This document shows, piece after piece, positions 35,263 through 44,874 of a DNA stretch of 64,000 nucleotides. This DNA comes from Byssothecium circinans (taxonomy: Eukaryota > Ascomycota > Dothideomycetes > Pleosporales > Massarinaceae): NCBI GenBank assembly GCA_010015675.1, contig ML976977.1, positions 152,182 through 216,181 on the forward strand, read 5' to 3'. Within the stretch, counting starts at the first letter, position 1; every line of letters begins with the position of its first letter. Under the pieces are notes generated by a model that saw only the letters and a list, made by a program, of their open reading frames with translations, did no database searches and was not told where the DNA came from. A program made the position numbers and the translations under genes.

Positions 35263-36326
35263 CGGTGAACATCTTGACTGGCAAGTATGTAAATATTAGG
35301 GATTGTTCAGAATATCCATCCAATACCATTTCGTTTGTGCCGTCTCTCATGTCTCGTACCCTACAGTTTCATCTTCAATACCCTTTCCAGTAGCATGCCA
35401 TGGCTTTTATGCCCACCATAAGTACGCTAATTTTGCAATTCTGCCCTTAAATCATATCAGATGAAGATCCAGTGCTCACCGTCCGGCTCAGTGCAATCAA
35501 AAAAACTAAACTCGTCAAGCGGCTTTGGCCCCGACCACCCTCAGTCCCTTACCCCTCTCCCGATGCTTACTAGCCGCGCTCTACTTCTCCTTCTCCTTTA
35601 TGGCGAAACAGCAGCATTTGAATAACTTCAGCAGATCCCACTTCTTATGAATCCGAATCTGGTTTGCGGAAGATCCTTGTTGTCGTCCTTTCTTACATGC
35701 ATCTACAAAACCTACCCCAACATCAAACTTTACTTCTATGGAAGTACCATCCATTCTCCGTCCATCTCGCCGCATACACACCACTGTTTCTGGCGCTTTC
35801 CCTGAAATCACTGGGTCTGTGATCTCCCGAGGTCCTATCGGCATACACATCAGGTATGAATATATATCCGCCGTACGCCATTACGGGTACTTTAAGCAAC
35901 CATCATAGACTGACTACATTGAAGCAAGCATGATATTAGAGAATAGAGGTTTGAAAGATTTCACTTATTGAAAAAGGTGAAAGCAGGAAGAATGCAAGGG
36001 ATCAAGTAACGATTTTGCAGAAATAAGGCACCAAATTATATAGGGCGGCTATAAAGGTGCTATTGGACTAATGCTTTCTTATAGAGATGAACGCGAGTGT
36101 TGCAGGATAGGGCGGTGTCTTTCATTTGGCTTTGGCCAATTCATCTTTTAATACAAAGGAGAGGTTTCAATGGCTTGATTGCTATATGAACGTGGTCATG
36201 CACCGCTAATGCATATGCAGAAATGGGAGACCAAGAAGTGGTATCTCACGCCAATTTGCGCATCGTTGCGCATACCAAAACGAGGACCCAGTTGCAAATC
36301 TATACATAATCACAAGCCAACATCCC
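35263..36326. other. Convergent intergenic region with possible transposon relic
   Basis: About 1.1 kb between two gene ends. The right part (about 35870-36200) is AT-rich and unlike its surroundings. An 89-codon minus-strand frame with Cys-rich end lies at 35581-35850 (listed separately). Confidence 0.45.
35581..35850 (-). CDS. Small ORF, unknown (doubtful)
   Basis: An intact 89-codon frame with an ATG, starting MCMPIGPREITDPVISGKAP and ending in KLFKCCCFAIKEKEK. I do not recognise it. It has no signal peptide or membrane segment. Its position in a 1.1-kb gap between convergent genes leaves room for a small gene, but chance or a mobile-element remnant is at least as likely. Confidence 0.2.
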   Translation of the reverse strand: MCMPIGPREITDPVISGKAPETVVCMRRDGRRMDGTSIEVKFDVGVGFVDACKKGRQQGSSANQIRIHKKWDLLKLFKCCCFAIKEKEK

Positions 36327-37946
36327 TTATTTCTTCAGTGACCCTTCGAAGCCTGCCCTCTTGCCTTTGCCCGCCTTTGAGGAAGGCTTCTTGCCCGGCT
36401 TCTTCTTCCCCTTGGCGCCCTTTTCCTCTCTTCGCTTCCTCAAATTGGCTTCTCGCCTCTTTTGCTTCGCCTCTCTGCCCTTGTCCACGTTGGCTTTGCG
36501 CTCATTCCACTCCTTCTCGCTCTTAAGCTTGCCCTTCTCTAATCTCTTGACGCTTTTCTTGAGCAGCTTTGTGTCGTTGTGCACCCGCTCACCCTGTGCC
36601 CTCTTCTTGGCATCGAGCCACAGGTCCTTCTCTTCAATCTCTTTCCGCTTTTGCTCGTCTAGCCCGTTAAGTCGTGCTTGTTTGTTCTTTGCAGCTTCGA
36701 GCGCAGTCTTTGGGTCAGATCTGCCCTTATTTTTCTTTGACTCGAGGAATCCGGTAAGATTTCCCTCTAGCTGTTGCCCATCGCCCCATGCCACACGGCC
36801 AAAATTGAAATTCCGCTCTTGCTCGGGCGTTGACCTATGCGAAAAGACTGAGGGAGAACCAGAACCTCCTCTTATCCGTTCGAGCTGATCTTCTGCTTTC
36901 ACGCGCTCAGCATCCTCCTTCGCCAGTTGCTTCTGAGCCTTCTTGGCGGCTTTGCGGATGGCTTCCTTCTTCCGTCGTGCTTCGATGAGCTCGGCTCGGT
37001 TCTTTGCGGGTTGTCCATTGGGACCTTCGGCTTTCCGTGCTGCTCGTAGAGTCGAAAGTTTTGTTAACAGTCTGGCGCGGAAGTCGTCGTGGGTTTTGGG
37101 GGCTACGTGCATGGAGTTCGTCTTTTTGGAAGCTTCTGCAGTATCGGCGGGTGGTAATGAAGATGTTGAGGAGGCGGCAGAAACGACGGAAGCTGTAGAG
37201 GTATTGGAATCTACGGCGGACGGTGTGGCAGTGGACTGACCGTCTTCGACTAGACCACTGACATCTAGAGACTCGATGCGGTCCTGTGGAGCCTCTTGCT
37301 CATCTTCCCATTCTGATCCCGACCCCGATCTTGACCCCTCTTCTTCGCTTTCTTCTTTGTCACCAGTCAAGATTTTGCTCAACTCTTCCTGCTGCGCCTT
37401 TTTTGCCTCTAGCTTTTCTTGTTTTTGAACTTGCTGTCGCCCCGTCTTCTCGCGCTTTTGTTTGAGCCTATCTGCCTTCGCTTTGGCTTTTGCGTCCTTG
37501 TCAGCTGCGGCTTGAGCCTGCCTCTTCTTCTTCTGTGCGTCGGTGTGGGACTCCTCAGCAGTCTTTTGCTTCTTGATCTTCATGCCCTCTCGAGGTTTCT
37601 CCTTCTCTCCATCTATCTCAAAGTCCGAAGACTCGCCGTGGCCGCTTTCGAGTTCGCGCTTCCGTTTCCGTGCGTTCTCATCCATAACGTCTTTGGCACT
37701 TTTGTGGTTGGCGGGGTCCAACTTTGCGCGTTTGGCGGCTTTTCGTTCTTCCTTCGACTGCTTTTTCGTCTTCATCCACTGCGTCTGTAGAGCAACTTAG
37801 CGCGCGTGGGTGGTGAAGTGGGGTGCACATACGCTGGTGATACTCTCGTCCTTGCCATAGTAGTCTTTTGCCGGGATGAGGGACATTAGTCCTTCAAAAG
37901 CCTTTGCATGGCTTTTGAGGCGAGCCTGTGTCTCAATTAGTGACAT
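36327..37946 (-). CDS. RRP14: Rrp14/SURF6-family ribosome biogenesis protein
   Basis: Nucleolar protein of the SURF6 family, needed for early 60S and 40S maturation. Exon 1 (37833..37946) encodes MSLIETQARLKSHAKAFEGL through DESITS; intron 37785..37832 (GTATGT to CTACAG) leads to exon 2, 36327..37784, for 523 aa. The N-terminal KDYYGKDESITS is typical. Most of the protein is Lys/Arg/Glu-rich coiled-coil. The SURF6 domain occupies the C-terminal third, including NFGRVAWGDGQQLEGNLTGF, KTALEAAKNKQARLNGLD and KKSVKRLEKGKLKSEKEW. The tail GKKKPGKKPSSKAGKGKRAG is strongly basic. Confidence 0.92.
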
Positions 37947-38571
37947 GGTGATGCGGGGGACGCGGTGCTGCTTGCCTGGAGGTCGTCTGTCATGGCTGTG
38001 TGTGGCAGAGTCGACTGCTAACACACGATAGAGGATCGCAAGTATTCTCCGTAGTTTTGCCTTATCCAGAAAGAAATTGGTTGTTGGTGGGCTGCAGAGA
38101 CTTTGCGTGTTTGTCGTGTGCGTGTGGTGAAGCTTCAATTTTCGACACCAAAAAACGAAGCGCCAAGAGAAATGTTCGGTGGGGTCACCTCCGACGCTAA
38201 CCCCGACCAATCACAATCAACCCTGCCCAACCGCACCCAACTTCCAACTCTGCCTATTCTCCAGCCCCACGCCTAAGGGACTACTGGCATCCACGCTGTC
38301 TTCTTTTCTCTTCTGCATTTGCCCGTCAAGCCAACACCATCACATAATTTTCTGTGGCAAGTACGGCGCTTCAACTTTGCAGGCTCGGACCTATTCGTCG
38401 CACGAGGACGCGTGTTAGTGCACCGCCACTCTCCTCGACAGCACCTTTATATATGGCAGTGAGGCGAGGCTGTCCCTACCATCATCCCACGACTTAGGAA
38501 ACTGTCACCAGCTTAAGTAACAACTTTCGTCTTCATCTCTACTGTCCGAAATATTTCTCGAGCCCGTCACT
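37947..38571. promoter_or_regulatory. Divergent promoter, RRP14 / unknown gene
   Basis: 625 bp between divergent ATGs. A CCAAT box is at 38207-38211 (GACCAATCACAATC). CT-rich tracts follow toward 38570, as in many fungal leaders. Confidence 0.45.
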
Positions 38572-40284
38572 ATGTCAGTGCCGCCTATTGAGGCCAAGTC
38601 TCTGTCTTCCCTTACTGCGCTTGCTTCCAATCCCCCGTCTTACCCCAGAAATCCAACACATGAGAAGCATGAGCCTTTGGTATTGTACATTGCACGTGTT
38701 CCTGGCAGTAGAGGTACGGCTGTCGTCAACATGAGCACGATCGAGGCCTAATCCTGTTTTAGATGTGTTTCTCTCGCCAATGAAACCAAGAGAGAAGGTG
38801 GTCACAGCAGAGGATATCCAGAACTCCCTCTACTACATTCACGCCGATCATCCAGAAGACGAACGATTCATGGTTAACGCTACATCATTCCGAGAGCCGA
38901 ACTGCAGCAACCAGCCACCTGTTCCTCCAGCTCATTCACAAGCGCCGCAAATACAGCGCAAAGCTGTTCCAAATGCTCCGGGTGGAGGTCTCCCCCGACG
39001 AAAGCCTGTGCCCGGGATGCTAGCCCCAGTAGATGGCTTTGAAAACAGACACAATGTCGCCGCTGCTGACTACACTCGTTCAAGTCTAGACCATCTTAGA
39101 CCAGATTATACGCCGCGCCGATCTTTTGATTCTGTACAGCGTCAAAATGAAAATGCAAGGCCATCACTTCCTGCACGGGGCCGAACTGAACAACCACACG
39201 CTTCAAGTGCATCCTTGACGCTGATACGTCGTGATCCGGCGTCAGGAGTACAATGGAACATCGCTCATATCGAGGACCCTCCTACTCTAGATGTGGCTTC
39301 TTCCACCCTAGTCAGCGCTCCCGCGAACAGGCCGATTGGGGCGCCATTGTACATCGATATTACCAATCCTGGATATTCCAAGTTTCTGCATGCAGCCCCA
39401 GAGAAGCTACCTCCATCACAGGCACAGAGCCATGACGAACTATTTCTTAATCCGAACGACACAGCACTCGGCCCACAGACTCAGGCACCTAGCTCTTACG
39501 AAGAGAGATCACCTAGTACATTTCATAGGCGGCTATGGATGGAAGGGGCCAGAGATCCAAGTGGTGGTTTTGGTCACCGAAGGTTGAACTCTTACGATTC
39601 AAACACGTCTAGCGCTAGGAGTAGTATTGAAGGCATGCAGCGCTCATCTGCAGATCTTCGTCCAGCAGCGGTGTCGTATTTATCGCGCGAGAACCAGTCA
39701 TACAGTACCATACAAGTGTCAGAGAAGCAGACGAGCTTCCGCGGCTACGTGTTCATGAGCCCTTGGAATGGACGCTGTGAGTTCAGCACCGGTGCTGGTG
39801 GAGGTTCCTTGAAGGTGAGTGCAGCTTATTCTTGCGGGAAGGGTAGATGGGACTGATATGTTTGCAGTGCCGGCATATTGTTCCTGGCCTTCAAGGAGCA
39901 CCTCCAGTGTCACTGCCAGTCAGCGAGCTACGTTTCAATCTCCCAGCCACATCAAAAGCCTCGACACCGAGAAGTGAAGAGTCATCTAAGAGGACCTCCT
40001 TCTTTCACCGGCCACGACACAACCGCCATAGCTCATCAGTATCCGATACGCATGATGACAGTACGCATGACGCAAGAGGCGCATTCGAACGCTTGGACCT
40101 CACGCTCGGCCAGGAGTATGCAGGAGGAGGCTTTGGCGGAAAAGAATCGAAGCTTGGGAAGCTCATTATCGAAGATGAAGGGCTGAAGATGGTGGACCTG
40201 CTGGTCGCGGCAAATGTGGCTCTGTGGTGGCGGGTGTACAACAAGTACGACACAAGGGTGAAGACGAACCGTGTTAACTTTTAG
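38572..40284 (+). CDS. Conserved fungal protein of unknown function
   Basis: Exons 38572..38713, 38763..39814 and 39868..40284 close in frame to 536 aa. I recognise it only as a protein type common in filamentous ascomycetes, without a function. The N terminus (LALASNPP-type stretch, PLVLYIARVPGSRDVFLSPM then KPREKVVTAEDIQNSLYYIH) and the C terminus (KLIIEDEGLKMVDLLVAANV, ALWWRVYNKYD) look conserved; the middle 300 residues are low-complexity, rich in Ser/Pro/Arg. A Cys-containing segment, GRCEFSTGAGGGSLKCRHIV, spans the last junction and could form part of a small metal site. No signal peptide or membrane helix. Confidence 0.75.
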
Positions 40285-40912
40285 AAGAACGGCATATTTG
40301 GCTTAGGTTTTGAGATCACGGGCACGTATCTCTCTGCTCTGAACTCGAAAATTCTTTTTCAAACTTGTTCCCCACATTCACTTCCGCGAATTCAATTCAC
40401 TACCCTTTCCCGAAACCTTCTAGCAAGTACCAAGAGACCCACATATTCTCTTAATCATCCTGCGGCCCGTACAAATGCCTGCGCTCCTCCATCCACCTCG
40501 CTCTCTCAACAATCACGGTTCACGTATTTAAACTCACGATCTCCCCACCATCCATCCATTCGCCCACTCAAGCTTGCTTCCAGCTTTCCAGGTGTACCCA
40601 CTTACCAACTCCGACTCCACCTACTCATATTTTCCCTCAGCTGACTTCCGACTGCTCGAGTGTATCCCCACGCAACCACGCGTGACCCTCTGCAAGTGCG
40701 CTCCGCTTGCCCAATTTCTATTTCAGATAGCACGTCAGGCAGAGTAGACGTGTCCCTTCCAGCGTATATGAAGTCTGCTCACGCTCTTGCTACGCTTCAA
40801 TCTTTCGAGCCCCCTTGACTAGATAGTTTCAACTCTCTGTATAGCTATTTCCAGTAGAGAGGTCCAATATATTCAGACGTAAGCTAACAAAGACATCCAG
40901 ACCACTAGCATA
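40285..40912. other. Intergenic, CT-rich
   Basis: Lies between the unknown gene and the pseudogene. It is rich in C and T on the plus strand, as in fungal leaders, and I see no other feature. Confidence 0.45.
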
Positions 40913-41709
40913 ATGGCTTTCACGCGTATCCCACCCAAAGTGCACCCCATGATCTCCGACGCCAACTAGCGAACCTTCCACGCCCGTATGACCGCACAAC
41001 CAGATGCCATAGCCAAGTACATCGTGCTCGAAATCACTCTCCACGCCGAACTCCCCGCCTCTGAGGAAGACAAGCTCGTCTCCTTCCTCACGCAGTTCCA
41101 TCCACGCGCAGACGGCACAAACCCTCACAAACTACAAGCCATCAAATTTAACGTCTCGATAGCCGGCCGCGTCCTCTACACGCGATACCGCTACCACCTG
41201 GCCACCGGCGTCCCCGAGGATACGAGTCACAAACTCAGCCGCTTCCTCACCAACCCTGCGACCTTGTCGACGTCCGAGAAGACTCAACTACCGTTCAAGG
41301 TCCACAGCACTGAGCGCCTACTCGCCAGAGCGATTCTCGGTATCCGCGGCGTGCCAAACATCGAGGTTTCAGGCCGCGGTCGATGGAAGCCGGGTTCCAA
41401 GCCACTATCGAGAAAACGCTGCGGTATAAGCCAGGTCAAGCGATTGGCAAGGTACCGTCCGCCTACCTTGGAAACCGAACCTCGACGCCTGGTCTTGATA
41501 GCGTGGGGGGGTTTGTTAATGGAGAGTACGATCATAGGGCGACGAATCCGTATCCGGCAGAGTATATGGGAGCTGAGATGAACATCGGCGAGGAAGCGGA
41601 TTGGCAGCCTACAGACTGTAACACTCTTCTTATTGGTCGCTTCATGGATGACAATGAGGATGATACGATTAAGAACGCGGTGGCTATCGCGAAGGGGGAT
41701 GGAAGTTAG
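40913..41709 (+). pseudogene. Apparent pseudogene: one nonsense codon and one frameshift
   Basis: From the ATG at 40913 the frame reads MAFTRIPPKVHPMISDAN, meets TAG at 40967-40969, then continues RTFHARMTAQPDAIAKYIVL and stays coding-like for about 130 codons (ITLHAELPASEEDKL, RVLYTRYRYHLATGVPED, ILGIRGVPNIEVSG). Near 41370-41383 the coding signal jumps to the next frame, MEAGFQATIEKTLRYKPGQA through SAYLGNRTSTPG to a stop at 41709. No short GT-AG intron repairs either lesion: a candidate 44-bp intron removing the TAG breaks the phase. I do not know the family. Sequencing error is possible for one lesion, less so for both. Its end overlaps the end of the F-box gene on the other strand by 26 bp. 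Confidence 0.5.
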
Positions 41710-42866
41710 CGAGCAAACTCTCTCGGGACGTTTGACGAGTATGCTGGAAGACCCGGAGGGTTTGGCACATGTCGATTAGGGCAGCCGTGATGGTGGTTTC
41801 CACGAGGCATCTGTGAAGATGGAGATTGCTGATGTTGGATGAGTCGGGCTGGAAGAGACGTGAGAGGCAGGGGGGACTGTTGTTCCGGGCGGATAGGTGA
41901 GGTTCATAGGCAATTAGTCCGGTCAGCTTGAGTTTCTGTAGTGTGGGGAGGACGAGGAGTGGATGGAGTTGGGGATCGAGGCCGAAGCAGCACACACAGG
42001 CGGATTTGAGATTCTTGAAATCGTGAGATAGTCCCGGACGCAGCGCCTCGAGCCAGAGGATTCTTTCGCCATCCCATTGCCGTCGGCTTCTGACCGTCAG
42101 CTTTTTGACCTTGGGCGTGAACAGGAGGAAGGCGACGAGATTGTGACGTCCGTCATGCTCTGCACTTTCTATTGCGGCTGCCAACTCTGCGGTAAACCTG
42201 CCAGGTGACGATTCAAAGTTAGCAGTCTCTTATCTTGACTAAGTGCAATTGTTGGCAGTTGACGTACCTTGTTCCTGTTTCCGTCTTCATCTCGGCGCCC
42301 AACTTTCGAACCTTCCTCGCCAACTCTGTCGGATCACCTCGTATCTCGTCCGCAGTTTCAGGTCCAGACAAGTCAGCATGATACTCAACATACTCGCCGA
42401 GTTGCTTCCATGCGATCATGTCATAGCTGTACTGACTCCAGCTAACATTTTCAACCGCGCGTTTCAGCTCTGGCTTCTCAAGGAGACTCCTCAAGAACAA
42501 AGTCGGTCGACCGCGTTGAAAGGAGAAGTTCTGGAAGAGAAAATGCGGCACCAGGTTATTGAATCGAAGGTTTGTTAGGCTAAGGTTGTAAAGGGTTCGG
42601 GATTTACGTGGCCAGATATCTTCGGCCTTTGTGTCTGTGCAATACGAGAAGATCTCAAGGAGGAGCTCGTTGGGCAGGTCGTTTATGGTGGTTTGGCGGC
42701 GTGGTGGGAGGGTTGTTCTGTGATGACGTCTGGTCGCTTTCGAGACGTTTTGGGGTAAACTTATCAAAGTAGGAAACTGCGTGTAAGTTGGTGCCAGAGG
42801 TTTAGCAATGCTATTGAAGTTAGAGACGTTGTTGTGGGCGGCTCTGACATCGCGAGAGGCTGTCAC
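41684..42866 (-). CDS. F-box protein (start unclear)
   Basis: F-box proteins couple substrates to SCF ubiquitin ligases. Exon 1 (42268..42866, 5' end unsure) and exon 2 (41684..42197) join through intron 42198..42267 (GTACGT, acceptor CCTGGCAG) for up to 371 codons. The F-box is INDLPNELLLEIFSYC, followed by NLSLTNLRFNNLVPHFLF, and later Leu-rich segments (LLVLPTLQKLKLTGLIAYEP, ISNLHLHRCLVETTITAALI) suggest degenerate leucine-rich repeats. There is no ATG in frame before the F-box; the most upstream possible start is GTG at 42866. A missing 5' exon or decay is therefore possible. The 3' end overlaps the neighbouring pseudogene. Confidence 0.65.
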
Positions 42867-43577
42867 GCGATTGAAACAATTCGCCGCACACTAAAAAACT
42901 TTACCTTACATTTGCCTACACCCAACGAAGCCCTTTTAACCTCTTCTTACTCCTATGTAAGCAGGCCTAGCTTTACAATTCTATGTTTTGTTAAAGTAGA
43001 GAGTAATTAACGTGTTAGTTATTGTAGGTAGTTTTTAGTGAGAGAGTATTATGTGTGCGGGGAATTCTTTCAACCGCGTGGCCGTCAAGAACGGAGGTGG
43101 CGTGAGACTCAGCTCAGAGTTCCCGTCCGCATGCCGGGGTTGATATTATCCTGCTAGTAGTACAAAGAAATGACATGCGGCACACACATTTCCTCTCATG
43201 CACGTCGGACCATCAAAAAAACTCGCCTCGAGTTCACACTTGCTTCCCTTGTACGTCAAAAGTTCCAGTGGCCATAGCAGCGAGTAGGTAGCGTCAATCG
43301 TCATGCATTAGGAATTGTTTTTGGATTTATTTGTTTCTCAGATTGATATGATATAGGTATGTGCCCTCTCGTGTTCTCCTCTAACGCTCCAATTTCGCGC
43401 ATACCCAACCATGCACTCCAACGCTTGGAACTCCATACCATAGGTACCCAAGTATGAAAGAGAAGCGAAAGACCGACCTAGTCCTGACAAGTCCACTCAG
43501 TGTGAGTTGTAATATCCATACTTCCCTATTTTTCGTTTTTCGTTCCCCTCTGTATCAATTTCGTCGTCGCCCCTTTC
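42867..43577. other. Intergenic with an AT-rich patch
   Basis: The part at about 42880-43060 is AT-rich with TTAG/TAAG-type words (for example GTAATTAACGTGTTAGTTATT), unlike the rest of the window. It resembles point-mutated repeat remnants. No gene is seen. Confidence 0.45.
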
Positions 43578-44386
43578 CTACACCGATGCAGCCGCTGGCT
43601 CTGTGATCGTCTCAACTTCCACCTTTGGTAGCGGCGCCGACTTGCCACCGAGATCTGTTTGCCGTGCGTTGGGGTTCTTGGTGTAATAGTTTGAGATGGC
43701 GGATTTGATGGCGTCTTCGGCAAGCATGGAGCAGTGCACTGTTCAAAGTCAGTTTTTCCCTCTCCATACAGCTGAAGAGAAACAACTACTTACACTTCAC
43801 AGGCGGCAGGCAAAGCTCCTTAGCAATCTCCGTATTCCTAATTTTCGCCGCATCCTCCAACGTCATGCCCCTCACCAGCTCGGTCAGATAGCTCGAGCTC
43901 GCAATTGCACTCCCGCAGCCAAAAGTCTTGAACTTGACATCGGAGATGGTGTTGTTGTTTGGATCGACGCGAATCTGGAGCTTCATGACGTCTCCGCAAG
44001 CGGGCGCGCCGACGAGACCAGTGCCGACATCGGTATCGGCTTTGGACATGGAGCCTACATTGCGCGGCTTATTGTAGTGGTCTAGCAGTGATGGATGTCA
44101 GCTGGGCGTTCGGTTGCAAGGGCGGAGGTACTGGGAGGGGAGGATGCGAGAGCGGTCATAGACTCGGACATGTGTCGCACATCCGATCCATTGCCACTGC
44201 GCCGTATCCGCGCCCACAGAGCTTCGCAGGGGACTGCTTATCTTTCTCATGGTACTGCCGCCTCCCATTGCTAGGTACGATGGCGGGCGCTGCCGTGTGG
44301 ACTGGGCTTGCGATGTTCGGTCGCACGCTTGCTGCTGCTATCCTGCCAACCTGGGCGGGCACTGCGGCTACAACTCTCCTGAACAT
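43578..44386 (-). CDS. ISU1: Mitochondrial Fe-S cluster scaffold Isu1/IscU
   Basis: Isu1 is the scaffold on which Nfs1-Isd11-Acp1 assembles 2Fe-2S clusters in the matrix. Exons 44242..44386, 43794..44087 and 43578..43738 give 199 aa. The presequence is Arg/Ala-rich (MFRRVVAAVPAQVGRIAAAS). The core has all three cluster Cys: GLVGAPACGDVMKLQI, FKTFGCGSAIASSSYLTELV, and LPPVKLHCSMLAEDAIKSAI, including the Jac1/Ssq1-recognised LPPVK. Intron 2 (43739..43793) is normal GT-AG. Intron 1 (44088..44241) begins ATAAGC and is best closed at CATCAC, giving QYHEKVLDHYNKPRNVG, the conserved junction. With a TAG acceptor six bases downstream the Val-Leu pair would be lost. The AT-AC reading is inference; gene identity is certain. 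Confidence 0.93.
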
Positions 44387-44874
44387 TGCGATAGGTTGTG
44401 TGTGAAGTAACTGGAGTTTTCGATTGTCTTGTAGCAAAGGAGCGGATGGTCGTAAGTGGGTGTGGATGGTGAAGAGGTAGGTTGGTGTGTGGTGGTGGTG
44501 ACGGCACTGTCTGGAAGAAAAGCCGCGGATGGGCCAAACCTCTTTTGTGGGGTTTCGCCCCATTACATCAACTGCATGGTCCGTGCCCTGCCGGGATTCT
44601 TATCTCCGAGCCTTTCACTCGTCACCATCTCACCTCATGTTACTCATCACCTGCACCGCATCTTATCAGATCAAACATTCACTGATGCATCACCTTCAGA
44701 TCTAATGTCGCAGTAGTTCATGTCGACGTATGCTGGATTTTCCCCACAGCTATGCCGTCTATGTTGATCGCTCGCTCAAAACTTGCGACATCAAATGCCA
44801 GGAATATCCGGCGCAATCCGCCGTCTCAAGCGCCTCCGAAATGCTTAGACCTGGTCTCCGTCCAGACCGTGGTC
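44387..44874. other. Intergenic: ISU1 promoter / UBP14 3' flank
   Basis: About 490 bp between two minus-strand genes. GT-rich near 44460-44510 on the plus strand. I see no gene. Confidence 0.45.

Noticed and set aside
40927..40970. 44-bp intron removing the TAG in the 40.9-kb gene
   Set aside because: GT and AG ends exist, but the joined exons are out of frame.
44082..44241. AT-AG version of ISU1 intron 1
   Set aside because: It keeps frame but deletes the conserved Val-Leu before Asp-His-Tyr; the AT-AC version keeps them.
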